Below, piece by piece: positions 1 to 11,598 of a DNA stretch of 58,169 nt. Source of the DNA: Erwinia sp. OLFS4 (GTDB lineage: Bacteria; Pseudomonadota; Gammaproteobacteria; Enterobacterales; Enterobacteriaceae). Position numbers and translations under genes: made by a program. The DNA lies in contig NZ_MOMB01000010.1 in assembly GCF_002752165.1 (NCBI RefSeq), positions 1 to 58,169 of the forward strand, in the 5' to 3' direction. The first letter of the stretch is position 1. Each line of letters begins with the position of its first letter. The notes beneath the pieces were generated by a model. It was not told the origin of the DNA. It ran no database searches and saw only the letters and a program-made list of their open reading frames with translations.

Positions 1-28
1 TCTGAGCCATGATCAAACTCTTCAATTT
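1..28 (-). rRNA. rrs: 16S ribosomal RNA, 5' end only (partial)
   Basis: The reverse complement of bases 1-28 reads as the conserved 5' start of enterobacterial 16S rRNA (AAATTGAAGAGTTTGATC, then ATGGCTCAG). The gene runs off the left edge, so only the first 28 nt are seen. Its place beside hsrA and rbs matches the rrnC operon of E. coli. Leader and promoters lie at higher coordinates. Confidence 0.95.
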
Positions 29-180
29 AAAAGTGTCTGATGCTCAAAGAATTAAACTCTCCGTCCGGTATTTAAACCCGACGGTTACGTAATGAATTTA
101 CGCGTTCACTCTTCAAGACTTGATACTGCAAATAGTTTTGCCATATCAATCCTGCGAGTGCCCACACAGATTGTCTGATA

Positions 181-194
181 AATTGTTAAAGAGC
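181..194 (-). promoter_or_regulatory. rrn leader boxA antitermination site
   Basis: Read on the minus strand this is GCTCTTTAACAATT, the boxA core of enterobacterial rRNA leaders. It recruits NusB/S10 and the antitermination complex so that polymerase passes through the long untranslated operon. It lies between promoter P2 and the 16S 5' end, as expected. Confidence 0.85.
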
Positions 195-233
195 GCTGCG
201 ACCGGCATTACGCCTGCTGTCGCGAGGTGGCGT

Positions 234-261
234 ATATTACGCTTTCCTCCTGCAGAGTCAA
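234..261 (-). promoter_or_regulatory. rrn P2 promoter
   Basis: On the minus strand there is a -35 TTGACT (256-261), a 16-nt spacer and a -10 TAATAT (234-239). The layout resembles the E. coli rrn P2 promoters, which share the TTGACT -35. It is the downstream, more constitutive promoter of the rRNA operon. Confidence 0.75.
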
Positions 262-347
262 TTCATTTTTCTGAATTTTTCTCTGCTCCCCGTTAGTGCC
301 GGGCCTGACCTGCACGCGTTGCCGCCGTGCCCTGTCAGTGGAGGCGG

Positions 348-375
348 ATTATAGGGAGATGAAACCAGCTGACAA
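348..375 (-). promoter_or_regulatory. rrn P1 promoter
   Basis: On the minus strand there is a -35 TTGTCA (370-375), a 16-nt spacer and a perfect -10 TATAAT (348-353), followed by a GC-rich discriminator. The 16-nt spacer and GC-rich discriminator are typical of growth-rate and ppGpp controlled rrn P1. Just upstream (about 380-415) lie A/T runs that could serve as an UP element. Confidence 0.8.
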
Positions 376-555
376 GGGTTTATTACAAAAAAAAGTCTGA
401 TAGCTGTTTTTTTACCCTCAAACGCTTAAAAGAAAGGCTTTTCGTTGTAAACATAAGCAATATTACCGGCACATACGGCGCCTTCTGGCCAGCCAACAAT
501 GCTATGATGTTGTCATTAACTTTTTGCCTTTCGTCGACAAGAAGGATGACGTCAG

Positions 556-1956
556 ATGATTAAATCCGCACGCAGTATGGCTGGCCTTCCCTGGATTGCG
601 GCGATGGCTTTTTTTATGCAATCTCTGGATGCCACTATCCTCAATACTGCCATACCTGCGATTGCGCGCAGTCTGAACCACTCCCCCCTTGCCATGCAGT
701 CCGCGGTTATCAGCTATACGCTAACGGTCGCGTTACTGATACCGATTAGTGGCTGGCTGGCCGATCGTTACGGCACCCGTCGGGTTTTTGTTATTGCCGT
801 CTCATTGTTCAGTTTTGGTTCGCTGCTATGTGCGTTATCAGGCTCACTAACAATGCTGGTTATTTCACGCGTTATTCAGGGCATCGGCGGCGCAATGATG
901 ATGCCGGTTGCCAGACTGGCGCTTCTGCGCGCCTACCCCCGTAGCGAACTGCTGCCGGTGCTGAACTTTGTCACCATGCCCGGCCTGGTGGGGCCGATAA
1001 TGGGGCCGCTGCTGGGGGGAGTACTGGTTACCTGGGCAACCTGGCACTGGATATTCCTGATTAATATTCCTATTGGCTTAATCGGCATCTTTTATGCCGG
1101 TCGCTACATGCCTAACTTCACCACCCCTAAGCGCCGCTTTGACCTGCTGGGTTTTTTACTGTTTGGTCTGGGATTAGTGCTCATATCCAGCGGACTGGAG
1201 CTTTTTGGTGAACAGATTGCCAGCTACCCGGTTGCCAGCGCGGTGTTAGTTAGTGGGGGCATTTTACTGCTTCTTTATATTGCCCACGCCCGTCGCCATC
1301 CTGGTCCACTGATCGACCTGCCAATGTTCAGAACACGGACCTTTTCTGTCGGCATTGCCGGCAACATCGCCAGCCGGCTGGGAACCGGCGCAATACCCTT
1401 TCTGATGCCGTTAATGCTGCAGGTGGGATTTGGCTACCAGGCTATAATTGCTGGCTGTATGATGGCACCAACCGCTATTGGCTCAATCATTGCAAAATCT
1501 ACGGTGACCCAATTGCTTCGCTGGCATGGTTACCGCAAAACGCTGGTTGGCATTAGCATTATTATTGGCATTCTGATTGCCAGTTTTGCGCTGCAGTCAC
1601 CACAAAACAGTATTATCTGGTTATTGATCGCACTGTTTGTACTGGGAATGGCCATGTCAACGCAGTTTACCGCCATGAACACCATCACACTCGCTGATCT
1701 GACCGACGATACTGCCAGCAGCGGTAATAGCATTCTGGCGGTAACCCAGCAGCTTGCTATTGGTTTTGGCGTAGCAATCAGCGCCGCCGTTCTGCGGTTC
1801 TATCAAAATTTCAACACCACCACCGTTGCACAATTTCATGCAACCTTCATTACCATGGGTGTTATCACGGTGCTAGCGTCGGCGGTATTTTTGCTGTTGA
1901 AGAAAGGTGATGGGCGTAATTTAATCAGTGACAGCGAAAAGAAAGGCAAAAAGTGA
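556..1956 (+). CDS. hsrA: HsrA, MFS drug:H+ antiporter-2 family transporter
   Basis: Inner-membrane protein of the DHA2 (14-helix) branch of the major facilitator superfamily. Its 466 residues are almost entirely hydrophobic helices. Family motifs are visible: [14 protein letters not shown] at 24-37 and the loop motif [11 protein letters not shown] at 66-76. It is close over its whole length to E. coli HsrA (YieO), whose substrate is not firmly known; high-copy E. coli hsrA gave a homocysteine-related phenotype. It points toward rbsR with only 2 nt between the two stop codons and no terminator between them. In E. coli yieP precedes it beside rrnC; here yieP is absent and hsrA stands alone next to the rRNA promoters. 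Confidence 0.93.
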   Translation: MIKSARSMAGLPWIAAMAFFMQSLDATILNTAIPAIARSLNHSPLAMQSAVISYTLTVALLIPISGWLADRYGTRRVFVIAVSLFSFGSLLCALSGSLTMLVISRVIQGIGGAMMMPVARLALLRAYPRSELLPVLNFVTMPGLVGPIMGPLLGGVLVTWATWHWIFLINIPIGLIGIFYAGRYMPNFTTPKRRFDLLGFLLFGLGLVLISSGLELFGEQIASYPVASAVLVSGGILLLLYIAHARRHPGPLIDLPMFRTRTFSVGIAGNIASRLGTGAIPFLMPLMLQVGFGYQAIIAGCMMAPTAIGSIIAKSTVTQLLRWHGYRKTLVGISIIIGILIASFALQSPQNSIIWLLIALFVLGMAMSTQFTAMNTITLADLTDDTASSGNSILAVTQQLAIGFGVAISAAVLRFYQNFNTTTVAQFHATFITMGVITVLASAVFLLLKKGDGRNLISDSEKKGKK

Positions 1957-1958
1957 GC

Positions 1959-2969
1959 TTAACGAGCCATAACCGATCCGCGTACAATAAGTTCTGGCGT
2001 CAGTACTAATACCTGTTGATCAGCATCAGGATTGACCATCCGGTGTAATAGCGTATCGATTGCCAGTTCCCCTAAATCATCTTTGGGCTGATGGATCGTG
2101 GAAAGTGGCGGACAAAGATAACGCGCCAGTTCAATATCATCATATCCCATCACCGCAATATCTTTGGCAACCGCCAGTCCGGCTTCATAAATGGCATGAT
2201 AGCCTCCTACCGCCATCGCATCATTGCTGGTAAAAACAGCATGAGGCGGCCTTTCCAGCATCAGTAGCTGTTTCATTGCCTGATAACCGCCGGAAAACTC
2301 AAAATCACCGTATACCAGATATTCCGGTTTCACACTAAGGCTGGCAGCCGCCATTGCCCGATGAAAGCCAGCAAGCCGTAGTCTGGCCGGCGTTTTGTCC
2401 TGGGGGCCGGCAATACAAGCTATTTCACGATATCCCTGCTCAATCAGGAAACGTGTAGCAAGCTCGCCACCGACCAGAGAATTATCCTGAATAATATCGC
2501 TGTCGCCATTAAAGGGCGCCCAGTCCATTATCACCGTTGCAATGGAGGGATAGCGGGCGAGAATTTCAGGCGAAGGCGGATAACATTCCGTGCACATCAT
2601 CAGCAAACCGTCGACGCGTTTTTGTAGTAACGACTCCAGGCTACGATTCATCCGATCTTCATCGCCATCGGTATTACACAATATCAGGCTATAACCACGC
2701 TCATAACAACTTCGCTCAACACCGCGCACCACTTCCGAATAAAAAGGGTTGCTGCTGGCAGACAGCACCATACCAATAGTACGGGTCTGATTCATTTTTA
2801 AGCTGCGGGCCAGCGCCGACGGCGCATAATTTAATGCGCTAATCGCCTGCTCAACCTTAATTCGCACCGCTTCGCTGACAAAGCGGTTATTGTTAATCAC
2901 ATGGGAAACCGTTGACGTAGAAACCCCTGCCTTACGGGCGACATCTTTCATGGTAGCCACGTTACTCAC
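1959..2969 (-). CDS. rbsR: RbsR, LacI-family ribose operon repressor
   Basis: DNA-binding repressor of the ribose operon, released by ribose. The N-terminal LacI helix-turn-helix is at residues 6-27 ([18 protein letters not shown]), followed by a hinge and a periplasmic-binding-protein-like sugar domain. Length 336 fits the family (E. coli 330). The start overlaps the rbsK stop by ATGA, so it is translationally coupled as the last gene of rbsDACBKR. Two perfect CGAAACGTTTCG palindromes upstream of rbsD are its likely operators. RbsR is also known to affect purine genes in E. coli, which cannot be judged here. Confidence 0.95.
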   Translation of the reverse strand: MSNVATMKDVARKAGVSTSTVSHVINNNRFVSEAVRIKVEQAISALNYAPSALARSLKMNQTRTIGMVLSASSNPFYSEVVRGVERSCYERGYSLILCNTDGDEDRMNRSLESLLQKRVDGLLMMCTECYPPSPEILARYPSIATVIMDWAPFNGDSDIIQDNSLVGGELATRFLIEQGYREIACIAGPQDKTPARLRLAGFHRAMAAASLSVKPEYLVYGDFEFSGGYQAMKQLLMLERPPHAVFTSNDAMAVGGYHAIYEAGLAVAKDIAVMGYDDIELARYLCPPLSTIHQPKDDLGELAIDTLLHRMVNPDADQQVLVLTPELIVRGSVMAR

Positions 2970-3895
2970 CTCTGCTGCTGCAGAAAACGATCGATCTCTT
3001 GCCGACGGGGTACCGACGATTGCGCGCCAGATCGCGTCACGGCAATGGCAGCAGCGGCATGGGCAAAGAGAATCGCGTTATCCATTGATTGTGACTCCAG
3101 CAGTGCCGTGATCAGCGCGCCGTTGAAGGTATCACCGGCGGCAATAGTATCGACAGCATCCACTTTAAATCCGGCGATGCGCTTACCGCGACCCTGTTCA
3201 CTCAGCCAGACACCGCGGCTGCCAAGGGTAATAATGACCGTTGGAATGCCTTTCTGATGCAACAGCTGCGCCGCGCTGGCAGCACTCTGGTCGTCATTGA
3301 CCACGATACCGGTCAGGATCTGCGCTTCGGTTTCATTGGGCGTAATAATATCTATTAGCGCCAGAAATTGATCGCTGAGCCGGGTTGCCGGTGCCGGATT
3401 CAGAATCACTTTACTCCCATTTTTTACCGCAATTTCCGCTGCCAGCTGTACGCTTTCCAAAGGTGACTCAAGCTGAATCAGCAGTGCGTCCGCCTCGGCA
3501 ATAATTTGCTGGCGCTTACTGACCCGTTCGGGTGTCAGTGCCCGGTTTGCGCCGGCATAAATACCGATGGCGTTTTCACCTTCACCGTTAACATAAATCA
3601 GCGCCACGCCGGTTGCTTCATCTTCAACCTCATCAATAGCATCCACCTTAATGCCATCACAGCGAAACTGCTCACGCATCTGACTGCCGATATCGTCACA
3701 ACCAATGCAGGCAATAAAAGTAACATCCGCCCCGGCACGTCCAGCGGCGACAGCCTGGTTAGCGCCTTTGCCACCATAAGCTATCTGATAATGTTTCCCG
3801 ATCACCGTTTCCCCAGGGCGCGGAAACTGCGGTAAATTAAGGATGTGATCGGCATTAATACTCCCCAGTACAGCCAGTTTTCCACGTTTTGTCAT
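2966..3895 (-). CDS. rbsK: RbsK, ribokinase
   Basis: Cytoplasmic PfkB-family kinase that phosphorylates D-ribose to ribose 5-phosphate using ATP. Signature 1 ([13 protein letters not shown]) is near residue 40 and signature 2 ([13 protein letters not shown]), holding the catalytic Asp, is near residue 250. I chose the ATG at 3895, which gives 309 aa, the same as E. coli RbsK. An in-frame ATG at 3913 would add MRDVPV; neither has a strong Shine-Dalgarno sequence. It follows rbsB after about 40-60 nt and overlaps rbsR by 4 nt. Confidence 0.95.
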   Translation of the reverse strand: MTKRGKLAVLGSINADHILNLPQFPRPGETVIGKHYQIAYGGKGANQAVAAGRAGADVTFIACIGCDDIGSQMREQFRCDGIKVDAIDEVEDEATGVALIYVNGEGENAIGIYAGANRALTPERVSKRQQIIAEADALLIQLESPLESVQLAAEIAVKNGSKVILNPAPATRLSDQFLALIDIITPNETEAQILTGIVVNDDQSAASAAQLLHQKGIPTVIITLGSRGVWLSEQGRGKRIAGFKVDAVDTIAAGDTFNGALITALLESQSMDNAILFAHAAAAIAVTRSGAQSSVPRRQEIDRFLQQQR

Positions 3896-3953
3896 CACTG
3901 GAACATCCCGCATTAAATTGAGCCGCCTGACTGACAGACGGCATAATAACCTA

Positions 3954-4832
3954 TTATTTTTGCGTAACCAGATTCAAATCGACCGGAATAATTTTCTGTA
4001 CTTTTTCGCCTTTAAGCACCTTATCTGCGGTATCTACACCAATAACGCCAATCTGATCGGGGCGCTGGGCGACCGTGGCCGCCATCTTACCGCTCTCAAC
4101 GGCTTTGATACCATCAGCGGTACCATCAAAACCCACCACAATAACATCGCTTTTTCCGGCAGTCTGTAATGCACGTAAGGCACCTAACGCCATTTCATCA
4201 TTCTGGGCAAACACCGCCTGAACATCCGGATGTGCGGTTAACAGATTTTGCATCACATTCAGGCCGCGGGTGCGATCAAAATCAGCGGGCTGGCTGGCAA
4301 CAACGTGAAAATGGTGTGCTTTAATGGCCTGAGCAAATCCCTCACCCCGTTCACGGGCGGCAGAAGTACCGGCAATACCCTGTAGCTCTATCACCCGGGC
4401 GCCATCGGCTAATTTTTTAGCAATAAAATCCCCGGCCATTTTCCCCCCTACGCGGTTATCAGAAGCCACGTGACTGATAACGTCACCGGCAGAAGCGACC
4501 CGATCAAGGGTAATCACCGGGATATTTGCCTGATTTGCCATTTTTACCGCGTTACCGACAGCATCTGAATCTGTCGGATTAATTAATAGTACTTTGGTCC
4601 CACGTACCGTCAGATCCTGCACGTTAGCTAATTCTTTCGCCGGATTGTTTTGCGAATCCAGCACAATCAGGTTATAGCCCAGTTTACTGGCCTCTTTTTG
4701 CGCCCCTTCTTTTAACGAAACAAAGAACGGGTTATTCAGCGTTGAAATAACCAGTGCAATGCTATCTTTGGCCAGTGCACTGGCAGAGAAAACCAGAGAA
4801 AATAACGCCGCCAGTGAAAGTATTTTTTTCAT
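3954..4832 (-). CDS. rbsB: RbsB, periplasmic D-ribose-binding protein
   Basis: Substrate-binding protein of the ribose ABC importer; in E. coli it also presents ribose to the Trg chemoreceptor. It has a clear signal peptide with cleavage predicted after ALA at residue 21, leaving mature protein starting [10 protein letters not shown]. The rest is a Peripla_BP_4 sugar-binding fold. Length 292 (E. coli 296). It lies between rbsC and rbsK with a 25-nt gap after rbsC. Confidence 0.96.
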   Translation of the reverse strand: MKKILSLAALFSLVFSASALAKDSIALVISTLNNPFFVSLKEGAQKEASKLGYNLIVLDSQNNPAKELANVQDLTVRGTKVLLINPTDSDAVGNAVKMANQANIPVITLDRVASAGDVISHVASDNRVGGKMAGDFIAKKLADGARVIELQGIAGTSAARERGEGFAQAIKAHHFHVVASQPADFDRTRGLNVMQNLLTAHPDVQAVFAQNDEMALGALRALQTAGKSDVIVVGFDGTADGIKAVESGKMAATVAQRPDQIGVIGVDTADKVLKGEKVQKIIPVDLNLVTQK

Positions 4833-4857
4833 TTTTTACGCTCCTGTAGGGTGAGGT

Positions 4858-5829
4858 TTATTTGTTGCTTTTATTGTCAATAAGCACCGCAACCAGAATC
4901 ACCGCCGCTTTGACAATCATCTGGTAATAAGCGGAAACGCTCAGTAAATTAAGGCCGTTATTGAGAAAACCGAGGATCAGTGCACCAATCAAAGTTCCGC
5001 TTATCCGCCCTTTGCCACCCGCCAGACTGGTGCCACCCAGCACAACCGCTGCAATAGCATCAAGCTCATATCCTGTCCCCGCCGTGGGTTGCGCCGAAGA
5101 TAAACGAGCGACTTCAATGGTGCTGGCCAGAGCGGCCAGCAGGCCGCAGAGGGAATAAACCACTATTTTTATCCGATCAACGCGAATCCCTGACAGACGT
5201 GTGGCGGCTTCATTCCCCCCGAGCGCATAGATATATCGCCCAAGGCGGGTATGGTGCAGCATGTACCAGGCCAGCAAAAACACCAGGGCCATCAGCCAGA
5301 CCGGGACAGGAATGCCCAGCAAACGGCCAATACCAAACCAGCCAAACAGATCGGCGTTGGCATCAAAACCGGTATTAATCGGGCTGCCGTTGGTATAAAC
5401 CAAAGTCGCCCCACGCAACAAAAGCATCATCACCAGCGTCGCGATAAATGCCTGAACGTTGCCTTTTGCCACAATAACGCCGGTAAGCGCGCCAATCAGC
5501 GCACCGGCAGCCAGGCAGGCCACAAGCGCCAACAGCGCATTGACCTCAATCCCCACCAGCGAGGCTGCAATTGCGCCGGTTAAGGCCAGCAGCGATCCAA
5601 CGGAGAGGTCAATACCTGATGTCAGAATAACCAGCGTCATGCCAACAGCCATGATGGCATTGACCGAGGTCTGTTGCAGAATATTGAGCAGATTACTTAC
5701 GGTAAAAAAATTCGGGCTCAGAAATGCCACAACGGCAATCAACACCAGTAAGGCAATCAGTGATTTTTGTTCAAGAAGCCACGCTTTGCTTAACCAGCGA
5801 GACTGGGAGGTCACAACGCCGCTGCTCAT
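4858..5829 (-). CDS. rbsC: RbsC, ribose ABC transporter permease
   Basis: Membrane permease of the ribose importer, a BPD_transp_2 family protein with about 8-10 hydrophobic helices and the conserved segments [18 protein letters not shown] and [13 protein letters not shown]. The start chosen is the ATG at 5829. It overlaps the rbsA stop as ATGA and has AGGAG 10 nt upstream, giving 323 aa (E. coli 321). An ATG three codons earlier sits only 1 nt after the Shine-Dalgarno sequence and is unlikely. It partners with RbsA and RbsB. Confidence 0.95.
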   Translation of the reverse strand: MSSGVVTSQSRWLSKAWLLEQKSLIALLVLIAVVAFLSPNFFTVSNLLNILQQTSVNAIMAVGMTLVILTSGIDLSVGSLLALTGAIAASLVGIEVNALLALVACLAAGALIGALTGVIVAKGNVQAFIATLVMMLLLRGATLVYTNGSPINTGFDANADLFGWFGIGRLLGIPVPVWLMALVFLLAWYMLHHTRLGRYIYALGGNEAATRLSGIRVDRIKIVVYSLCGLLAALASTIEVARLSSAQPTAGTGYELDAIAAVVLGGTSLAGGKGRISGTLIGALILGFLNNGLNLLSVSAYYQMIVKAAVILVAVLIDNKSNK

Positions 5830-7331
5830 AGCAAACATTCTCCTGGTTGCTTACCGACTGCTGCTGCCATCAGCACTTCCTGGGTGGCTTGCTCCCTGGA
5901 AAACATTCCGCTTACACGGCCTTCATGCATCACCAGAATACGGTCACTCATTCCTAACACCTCCGGCATTTCCGATGAGACCAGCAAAATACTCAGCCCT
6001 TGATCTTTGAACTGATTAATTAGCTGATAAATTTCTTTTTTTGCACCGACATCCACCCCTCGGGTCGGTTCATCAAGAATCAGTACGTCAGGTCGGGTCA
6101 TCAACCCACGGACAATGGCAATTTTCTGCTGATTACCGCCAGACAGCAGACCAACCTGCTGATTCATTGACGGCGTTTTCACATTAAAGAGACGAATAAA
6201 ATCGCCCACTGCCAGTTTCTCCGCAGCATGTTTTATCTGACCGCCCCGGTGACTAAAGTAACGTAGCGCTGTCAGCGACATGTTCTCTTTCACTGACATT
6301 CCTGATATCAGGCCATCGCGTTTACGATCTTCAGAGATATAGACGATACCGTTTTCCAGACCCTCTTCGGGTGAACGCGTCATCACCATCCTGCCGTTCA
6401 AACGCATGGTGCCGCCGGTGCGCGGTAAAGCACCATAAAGAATTTTCATCAGTTCGGTTCGCCCAGCACCCATTAGCCCGGAAATACCGAGAATCTCTCC
6501 CCGATGAAGAGAAAAACTCACACCATTAACCCCAGGACCGCTCAACTTTTCCACTTCAAGGCATAGCCTGCCGGGTGCTTTGTCGAGGTGAGGATATTGC
6601 TCTTCCAGCTTGCGCCCGACCATCATCTCAATCAGCGAGTCTTCATCCAGTTCGTTTACCGATCGCTCAGCAATAAACTGGCCATCGCGAAAAACCGTCA
6701 CGTCATCGCAAATATCAAAAATTTCTTTCAGGCGGTGAGAAATATAAACAATGCCACATCCCTGTGCCTTAAGATCCCGGATAACATGAAACAACGAAGC
6801 GGTTTCGGTATCGGTCAACGCATCAGTGGGTTCATCCATAATGATGACGCGTGATTTAAAGCTGAGTACTTTGGCAATCTCAACCATTTGCTGATCGCCA
6901 ATTGACAAATTAGCCACCAGCTGACGGCTGCTAAAGCGCAGATTGAGACGTTTTAGCAGGTTATCCGCCTGCTGATAGATTTGTCGCCAGTCAATTTTGC
7001 CGAAGCGGTTGGTTATTTCACGGCCAAGAAAAATATTTTCCGCCACGCTAAGTTCAGGTATCAGGTTAAGTTCCTGATGAATAATCCCGATACCAGCATC
7101 CTGAGAAGATTTTGGCCCACTGAACGAAACCTCTTCCCCCAGCCATTTCAACGAACCCGCATCCCGCGGATAAATCCCGGTCATAACTTTCATCATGGTG
7201 GATTTGCCGGCACCATTTTCGCCAACCAGCGCCATTACCCGTCCGGGATAAACGTTAAGTGAAGCGCCGGAAAGAGCCTTTACGCCTGGAAAAGATTTTT
7301 CAATTCCGCTCAGTTGCAGTAACGGTTCCAT
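5826..7331 (-). CDS. rbsA: RbsA, ribose ABC transporter ATPase
   Basis: Twin ATP-binding subunit of the ribose importer. The first domain has Walker [10 protein letters not shown] (37-45) and Walker [12 protein letters not shown]. The second has the signature LSGGNQQK and Walker [12 protein letters not shown], but its P-loop is GLMGAGRT with Lys replaced by Arg; this degenerate second site is usual for the family. The ATG at 7331 with GAGGT upstream gives 501 aa, identical in length to E. coli RbsA. It begins 7 nt after the rbsD stop and overlaps rbsC by 4 nt. Confidence 0.95.
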   Translation of the reverse strand: MEPLLQLSGIEKSFPGVKALSGASLNVYPGRVMALVGENGAGKSTMMKVMTGIYPRDAGSLKWLGEEVSFSGPKSSQDAGIGIIHQELNLIPELSVAENIFLGREITNRFGKIDWRQIYQQADNLLKRLNLRFSSRQLVANLSIGDQQMVEIAKVLSFKSRVIIMDEPTDALTDTETASLFHVIRDLKAQGCGIVYISHRLKEIFDICDDVTVFRDGQFIAERSVNELDEDSLIEMMVGRKLEEQYPHLDKAPGRLCLEVEKLSGPGVNGVSFSLHRGEILGISGLMGAGRTELMKILYGALPRTGGTMRLNGRMVMTRSPEEGLENGIVYISEDRKRDGLISGMSVKENMSLTALRYFSHRGGQIKHAAEKLAVGDFIRLFNVKTPSMNQQVGLLSGGNQQKIAIVRGLMTRPDVLILDEPTRGVDVGAKKEIYQLINQFKDQGLSILLVSSEMPEVLGMSDRILVMHEGRVSGMFSREQATQEVLMAAAVGKQPGECLL

Positions 7332-7338
7332 CGTTACC

Positions 7339-7758
7339 TCAAAAAGTGACGCCTGCATGGAGCAGAATATTGGAATAAGGGGTACATTCCCCACTACGTA
7401 CCACGCCCCGACTCTGACGGCTCAGCTGCTTCAGATTCTGGTGACTGACATAATCAATCGCAATGGTATTTCCCTGGCGTTGCTGTAAAGCATCAATCGC
7501 TGCCATAAGCTGACGATGCATTAACGCATTATGCTGACAAACTTCTTCTGCCAGCGTCACGCGTTCAACCTGCATCTCACTGGTAACCTGCTCTATTACT
7601 TGTAAAAAGCTAGGTACGCCCTGTGTCAGAGCCAGATCAATACGCTGGGGGCCATCAGGAATAGGGAAACCGGCATCCGCAACTAGCAGCGTATCGGTAT
7701 GGCCTAAACGGGCAATCAGCGCGCAAATATCGGACTGAAGCAGGCTGCCTTTTTTCAT
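7339..7758 (-). CDS. rbsD: RbsD, D-ribose pyranase
   Basis: Converts the pyranose to the furanose form of D-ribose so that ribokinase can use it. Length 139, the same as E. coli, with catalytic His20 in [18 protein letters not shown] and the conserved C-terminus [17 protein letters not shown]. It is the first gene of rbsDACBKR. AGGA lies just before the ATG, and an RbsR-type operator overlaps the region immediately upstream. Confidence 0.95.
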   Translation of the reverse strand: MKKGSLLQSDICALIARLGHTDTLLVADAGFPIPDGPQRIDLALTQGVPSFLQVIEQVTSEMQVERVTLAEEVCQHNALMHRQLMAAIDALQQRQGNTIAIDYVSHQNLKQLSRQSRGVVRSGECTPYSNILLHAGVTF

Positions 7759-7770
7759 TATTCCTCCCGG

Positions 7771-7784
7771 GCGAAACGTTTCGC
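7771..7784. promoter_or_regulatory. Proximal RbsR-type operator
   Basis: Perfect palindrome GCGAAACGTTTCGC, the LacI/GalR-family pattern known for the rbs operator. It lies 12 nt upstream of the rbsD start, next to the Shine-Dalgarno sequence, where bound repressor would block transcription. Confidence 0.75.
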
Positions 7785-7849
7785 TGGCGCCGAGTGTCGG
7801 TCAATATCTGGCAACTGACAATCAAAAAACAGGAAAATTGTGATCGCTA

Positions 7850-7863
7850 TCGAAACGTTTCGC
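7850..7863. promoter_or_regulatory. Distal RbsR-type operator
   Basis: Second copy of the palindrome CGAAACGTTTCG (7851-7862), 79 bp centre-to-centre from the proximal one. An adjacent TGTGA at about 7838-7843 could be half of a weak CRP site. Two identical operators about 80 bp apart suggest cooperative or looped repression of rbs; this is inference. Confidence 0.65.
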
Positions 7864-7916
7864 TGCTAATTATGAGCAATAAAGAAAAGTGCGGAAATGA
7901 AAAGTAGACAACTAAC

Positions 7917-7935
7917 AGACCGGACACGCCGGTCT
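7917..7935 (-). terminator. Hairpin downstream of kup
   Basis: Perfect 7-bp stem AGACCGG / CCGGTCT with a 5-nt loop, about 50 nt after the kup stop. On the minus strand only a weak T-rich tail follows, so it is a probable rather than certain terminator separating kup from rbs. Confidence 0.45.
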
Positions 7936-7983
7936 TATTTATCAGCTAAAACTGGCTGACGCCAGCAACGTCGCGGGGAGGGG

Positions 7984-9852
7984 TTACACTTCGATTTGTG
8001 TACCAAGTTCAATCACCCGGTTAGGCGGTATTTCAAACTGGTCGGGGGCACGTAACGCATTACGCTGCAAAGCCAGAAATAGCTTGCCGCGCAGACGCAA
8101 ATACCAGGGGCGTTTGCCGATAATCAATGATTCATGCGACATAAAGAACGAAGTTTCCATCATCCGGCAGTTGAGTCCTTCCAGGCCACAGCGATGGAAT
8201 ATTTCTTCAACGTTTGGTGTTTCACGCCAGCCATAACTAGCCACCACCCGCCAGAAGGTAGGTGAAAGCTGCTCAATAGTGACGCGACGTACATTGTGGA
8301 CATAAGGCGCGTCTTCAGTACGCAGGGTAAGCAAAACGACACGCTCATGTAACACTTTGTTATGCTTAAGATTATGTAACAAAGCAAACGGGATAACATT
8401 CAGCGCCCGCGACATATAAACCGCCGTTCCCTGCACGCGAACCGGCGGTGATTTTTCCAGTGAGGCGATCATTGCTTCCAGTGAATTGCCGTGTTCATTC
8501 ATGCGACGCAGCAGACGAAAACGTTCGCTTTTCCAGGTAGTCATCACGATAAACATAATCATCCCGAGGCTGAGCGGCAGCCAGCCACCGGAGAAAACCT
8601 TCACCAGATTGGCAGAAAATAGCGACAAATCAATACACAGCATGCACAGCAGAATCAGCGTTACCAGATAACGATTCCAGTGCCAGTTTTTGATAGCGAC
8701 GGTACTACACAGAATGGCGGTAAGCACCATGGTTCCGGTTACGGCTATACCATAGGCCGCCGCGAGGTTGCTGGAGTGTTTGAATCCCACAATCACCAGC
8801 AACACAGAGATATAAAGTAACCAGTTGATGAAAGGAACATAAATCTGGCCGGACTCTTCTTCAGAGGTATGAATAATTCGCATCGGCGGCAGATAACCCA
8901 GACGAACGGCCTGGCGGGTCAGAGAAAAAACGCCGGAAATGACAGCCTGTGAGGCGATCACCGTTGCCAGCGTCGCCAGAATAAGCAGAGGAATCAGCGC
9001 CCATTCCGGTGCCAGTAAAAAGAAGGGGTTTTTTATGGCTTCCGGATGTTTTAGCAACAGTGCCCCCTGGCCGAAATAGTTCAGCACCAGCGACGGTAAT
9101 ACCACACTGAACCATGCCAGACGGATCGGTAATTTGCCAAAATGTCCCATATCGGCATAGAGCGCTTCCACGCCGGTTATAGCCAGTACCACCGCGCCAA
9201 GGGCAAAGAAAGAAACCGATTTATATTCAACAAAAAAGTTAACTGCCCAGCGGGGATTAAGTGCCAGCAGTACATCGGGATTGGCCATCACAGCACGTGC
9301 GCCAAGAACAGCCAGCACAATAAACCACAGTAACATAATCGGCGCAAACAATCGGCCAACAATACCGGTACCGTGTTTCTGAATAGCAAACAGCAGCGTC
9401 AGTACGCTGATAGCCAGTGGAACAATATAAGCATCCAGCGAAGGGGCTGCAATTTCAAGACCTTCTATGGCGGAAAGGACTGAAACTGCTGGCGTAATGA
9501 CAACTTCACCATAGAAAAAACTGCCGCCAATCAGTCCGGTAATCAGCAGAACCGCCGTCACACGGGCACCGGTATTGCGGCCAGCCAGTGACATTAACGT
9601 CAGGATACCACCTTCACCGGCATTGTCTGCACGCATCACATAGCTGATATATTTCAGGGAAACGACTAATATCAACAACCAGAATATTAACGACAGAAAA
9701 CCGAATACGGCTTCCCGTTCTACGCCAAAACCAAACTGGCCGGAAAGGCACTCACGCAAAGTGTAGAGTGGGCTGGTGCCAATATCACCGTATACCACGC
9801 CGATGGCTGCTACAGTAACAGCGCCAAGGGACTGCTTTTTGTCGGGATTCAT
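7984..9852 (-). CDS. kup: Kup, low-affinity K+ (H+ symport) transporter
   Basis: Inner-membrane potassium uptake protein of the KUP/HAK/KT family. Length 622 matches E. coli Kup. The N-terminal family signature [17 protein letters not shown] is at about 18-34, followed by about 12 membrane helices and a roughly 180-residue soluble C-terminal domain ending [11 protein letters not shown]. It imports K+ constitutively and matters most at low pH or osmotic stress. It is divergent from ravA and stands next to rbsD as in E. coli. Confidence 0.96.
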   Translation of the reverse strand: MNPDKKQSLGAVTVAAIGVVYGDIGTSPLYTLRECLSGQFGFGVEREAVFGFLSLIFWLLILVVSLKYISYVMRADNAGEGGILTLMSLAGRNTGARVTAVLLITGLIGGSFFYGEVVITPAVSVLSAIEGLEIAAPSLDAYIVPLAISVLTLLFAIQKHGTGIVGRLFAPIMLLWFIVLAVLGARAVMANPDVLLALNPRWAVNFFVEYKSVSFFALGAVVLAITGVEALYADMGHFGKLPIRLAWFSVVLPSLVLNYFGQGALLLKHPEAIKNPFFLLAPEWALIPLLILATLATVIASQAVISGVFSLTRQAVRLGYLPPMRIIHTSEEESGQIYVPFINWLLYISVLLVIVGFKHSSNLAAAYGIAVTGTMVLTAILCSTVAIKNWHWNRYLVTLILLCMLCIDLSLFSANLVKVFSGGWLPLSLGMIMFIVMTTWKSERFRLLRRMNEHGNSLEAMIASLEKSPPVRVQGTAVYMSRALNVIPFALLHNLKHNKVLHERVVLLTLRTEDAPYVHNVRRVTIEQLSPTFWRVVASYGWRETPNVEEIFHRCGLEGLNCRMMETSFFMSHESLIIGKRPWYLRLRGKLFLALQRNALRAPDQFEIPPNRVIELGTQIEV

Positions 9853-10107
9853 AAACTCTTCTTTAGTTGGCGCTCATGGACGCAAAAAGGCGCGACAGGA
9901 GACATCAAAAACCGCACAGTATGCCTGAATCAACGTAAAAGCCTACTCTTAATAGTACCTCAGGCGGCGCTATCCCCGCTCTGTTAACGTTTTAACACTA
10001 AAAAGCTGTCTGATATCAACTCTTTCTTGCATGATAACCAGTAGTTTGTGCCGTCGCCAGCATCGCAGGCTCAGGCGAGCTTAAAGAAACAGGATGAAAG
10101 ACAGATT

Positions 10108-11598
10108 ATGGCCGACTCTTCTCTACTAGCTGAACGCATCGCCAGATTAAGTCATGCGCTGGAAAAAGGATTATATGAACGTCAGCATGCCATTCGTTTA
10201 TGCCTGCTGGCGGCGCTTTGCGGCGAAAGCGTTTTCCTGCTGGGCCCGCCAGGCATCGCTAAAAGCTTAATTGCCCGCCGGCTTAAATTTGCCTTTCAGC
10301 ATGCCCGCGCATTTGAATACCTGATGACGCGCTTCTCCACGCCGGAGGAAGTATTCGGGCCGCTTTCCATTCAGGCGTTAAAAGATGAAGGGCGTTATCA
10401 GCGGCTGACCACAGGCTATCTGCCCAGCGCAGAAATTGTTTTTCTTGATGAAATATGGAAAGCCGGTCCTGCCATTCTGAACACCCTGCTCACCGCGATA
10501 AATGAGCGTCGCTTCCGTAATGGTGACGTTGAAGAACCTATCCCAATGCGGCTACTGGTGACGGCATCAAATGAATTACCGGAAGCCGACAGCGGACTGG
10601 AAGCACTCTATGATCGTATGCTTATTCGTCTGTGGCTGGATAATGTGCATGAAAAACACAATTTTCGTAACATGCTGACTCATCAGGGCGATGAAAACAG
10701 CAATCCGGTTGCGGCTTCGCTGTGTGTTACCGACGAAGAATTTCAGCTATGGCAGTCAGGTATCAGTAAAGTTACCCTCCCGGACGACGTTTTCGAACTT
10801 ATCTTCCAGCTAAGACAACAACTGGAAACGCTGCCCGACGCGCCTTATATTTCCGATCGTCGTTGGAAAAAAGCGCTTCATCTTCTGCAGGCCAGTGCCT
10901 TTTACAACGGACGCCAGTGCATTGCCCCGATTGATCTTATTCTGCTTAAAGACTGTTTATGGCACGATCGGGCTTCTCAGGCACTGCTGGAACGGGAAAT
11001 AGAAAATCTGCTCACCCAGCAGGCCTGGCAGCAGCAGTCCATGCTGCTGCATCTGCAGCAAATCAACGCTCGTCATCTGGCGCTAAAACAGCAGCATAAT
11101 GCAGGTCAGGCTATCTGCCTGGAAAAACACAGCAGCCTGTTGAGCCGGAAATCTCACTTCGAATTACCGCAAAACCTATGTGGCGAGACGTTGACGCTGA
11201 TGCTGGAAAAAACCTTGCATCTGCATGACAGGCCAATCACCCACCTGATGATTACGCGCGAAAATTTGCAAAACTGGCTGCATAAAGGCACCCAGGCCCT
11301 CGCCAGGTTAAACGGCATCGGCAATCCTCTGCAACTGGACTTACACATTGACCCGCAAGGCTACCTGACGGTACGCGATATCAGCCTGCAGGCTTCACGG
11401 CTAACCCTACCGGATGCCACGCCACATGCCATGCCAGAAGAAATAAAACAAGCGCTCAACACGCTGCAAAACCAGCTGGACGCCCAGCGGAGATTGTTCA
11501 GCCAGCATCAGCGCTGCCTGTTTATCGACGAAGACTGGCTGGCACGTATTGAAACCAGCCTGCAACAGGTAGCAAGCCAGCTGCAGGCGGCATGGTAA
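10108..11598 (+). CDS. ravA: RavA, MoxR-family AAA+ ATPase
   Basis: Regulatory ATPase that works with ViaA. In E. coli the hexamer binds the inducible lysine decarboxylase LdcI and relieves ppGpp inhibition. Walker A GPPGIAKS (46-53), Walker B IVFLDE (110-115) and sensor regions are present, followed by the C-terminal LARA-type domain. The ATG at 10108 begins [11 protein letters not shown] and gives 496 aa, in line with E. coli (498). A possible start at 10048 would add 20 residues with no family match. It overlaps viaA as TAATG, so the two are coupled. Confidence 0.94.
   Translation: MADSSLLAERIARLSHALEKGLYERQHAIRLCLLAALCGESVFLLGPPGIAKSLIARRLKFAFQHARAFEYLMTRFSTPEEVFGPLSIQALKDEGRYQRLTTGYLPSAEIVFLDEIWKAGPAILNTLLTAINERRFRNGDVEEPIPMRLLVTASNELPEADSGLEALYDRMLIRLWLDNVHEKHNFRNMLTHQGDENSNPVAASLCVTDEEFQLWQSGISKVTLPDDVFELIFQLRQQLETLPDAPYISDRRWKKALHLLQASAFYNGRQCIAPIDLILLKDCLWHDRASQALLEREIENLLTQQAWQQQSMLLHLQQINARHLALKQQHNAGQAICLEKHSSLLSRKSHFELPQNLCGETLTLMLEKTLHLHDRPITHLMITRENLQNWLHKGTQALARLNGIGNPLQLDLHIDPQGYLTVRDISLQASRLTLPDATPHAMPEEIKQALNTLQNQLDAQRRLFSQHQRCLFIDEDWLARIETSLQQVASQLQAAW

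Noticed and set aside
5826-7394. Longer RbsA starting at 7394
   Set aside because: The extra 21 residues overlap rbsD and have no family match; ATG 7331 has a good Shine-Dalgarno sequence and gives the E. coli length.
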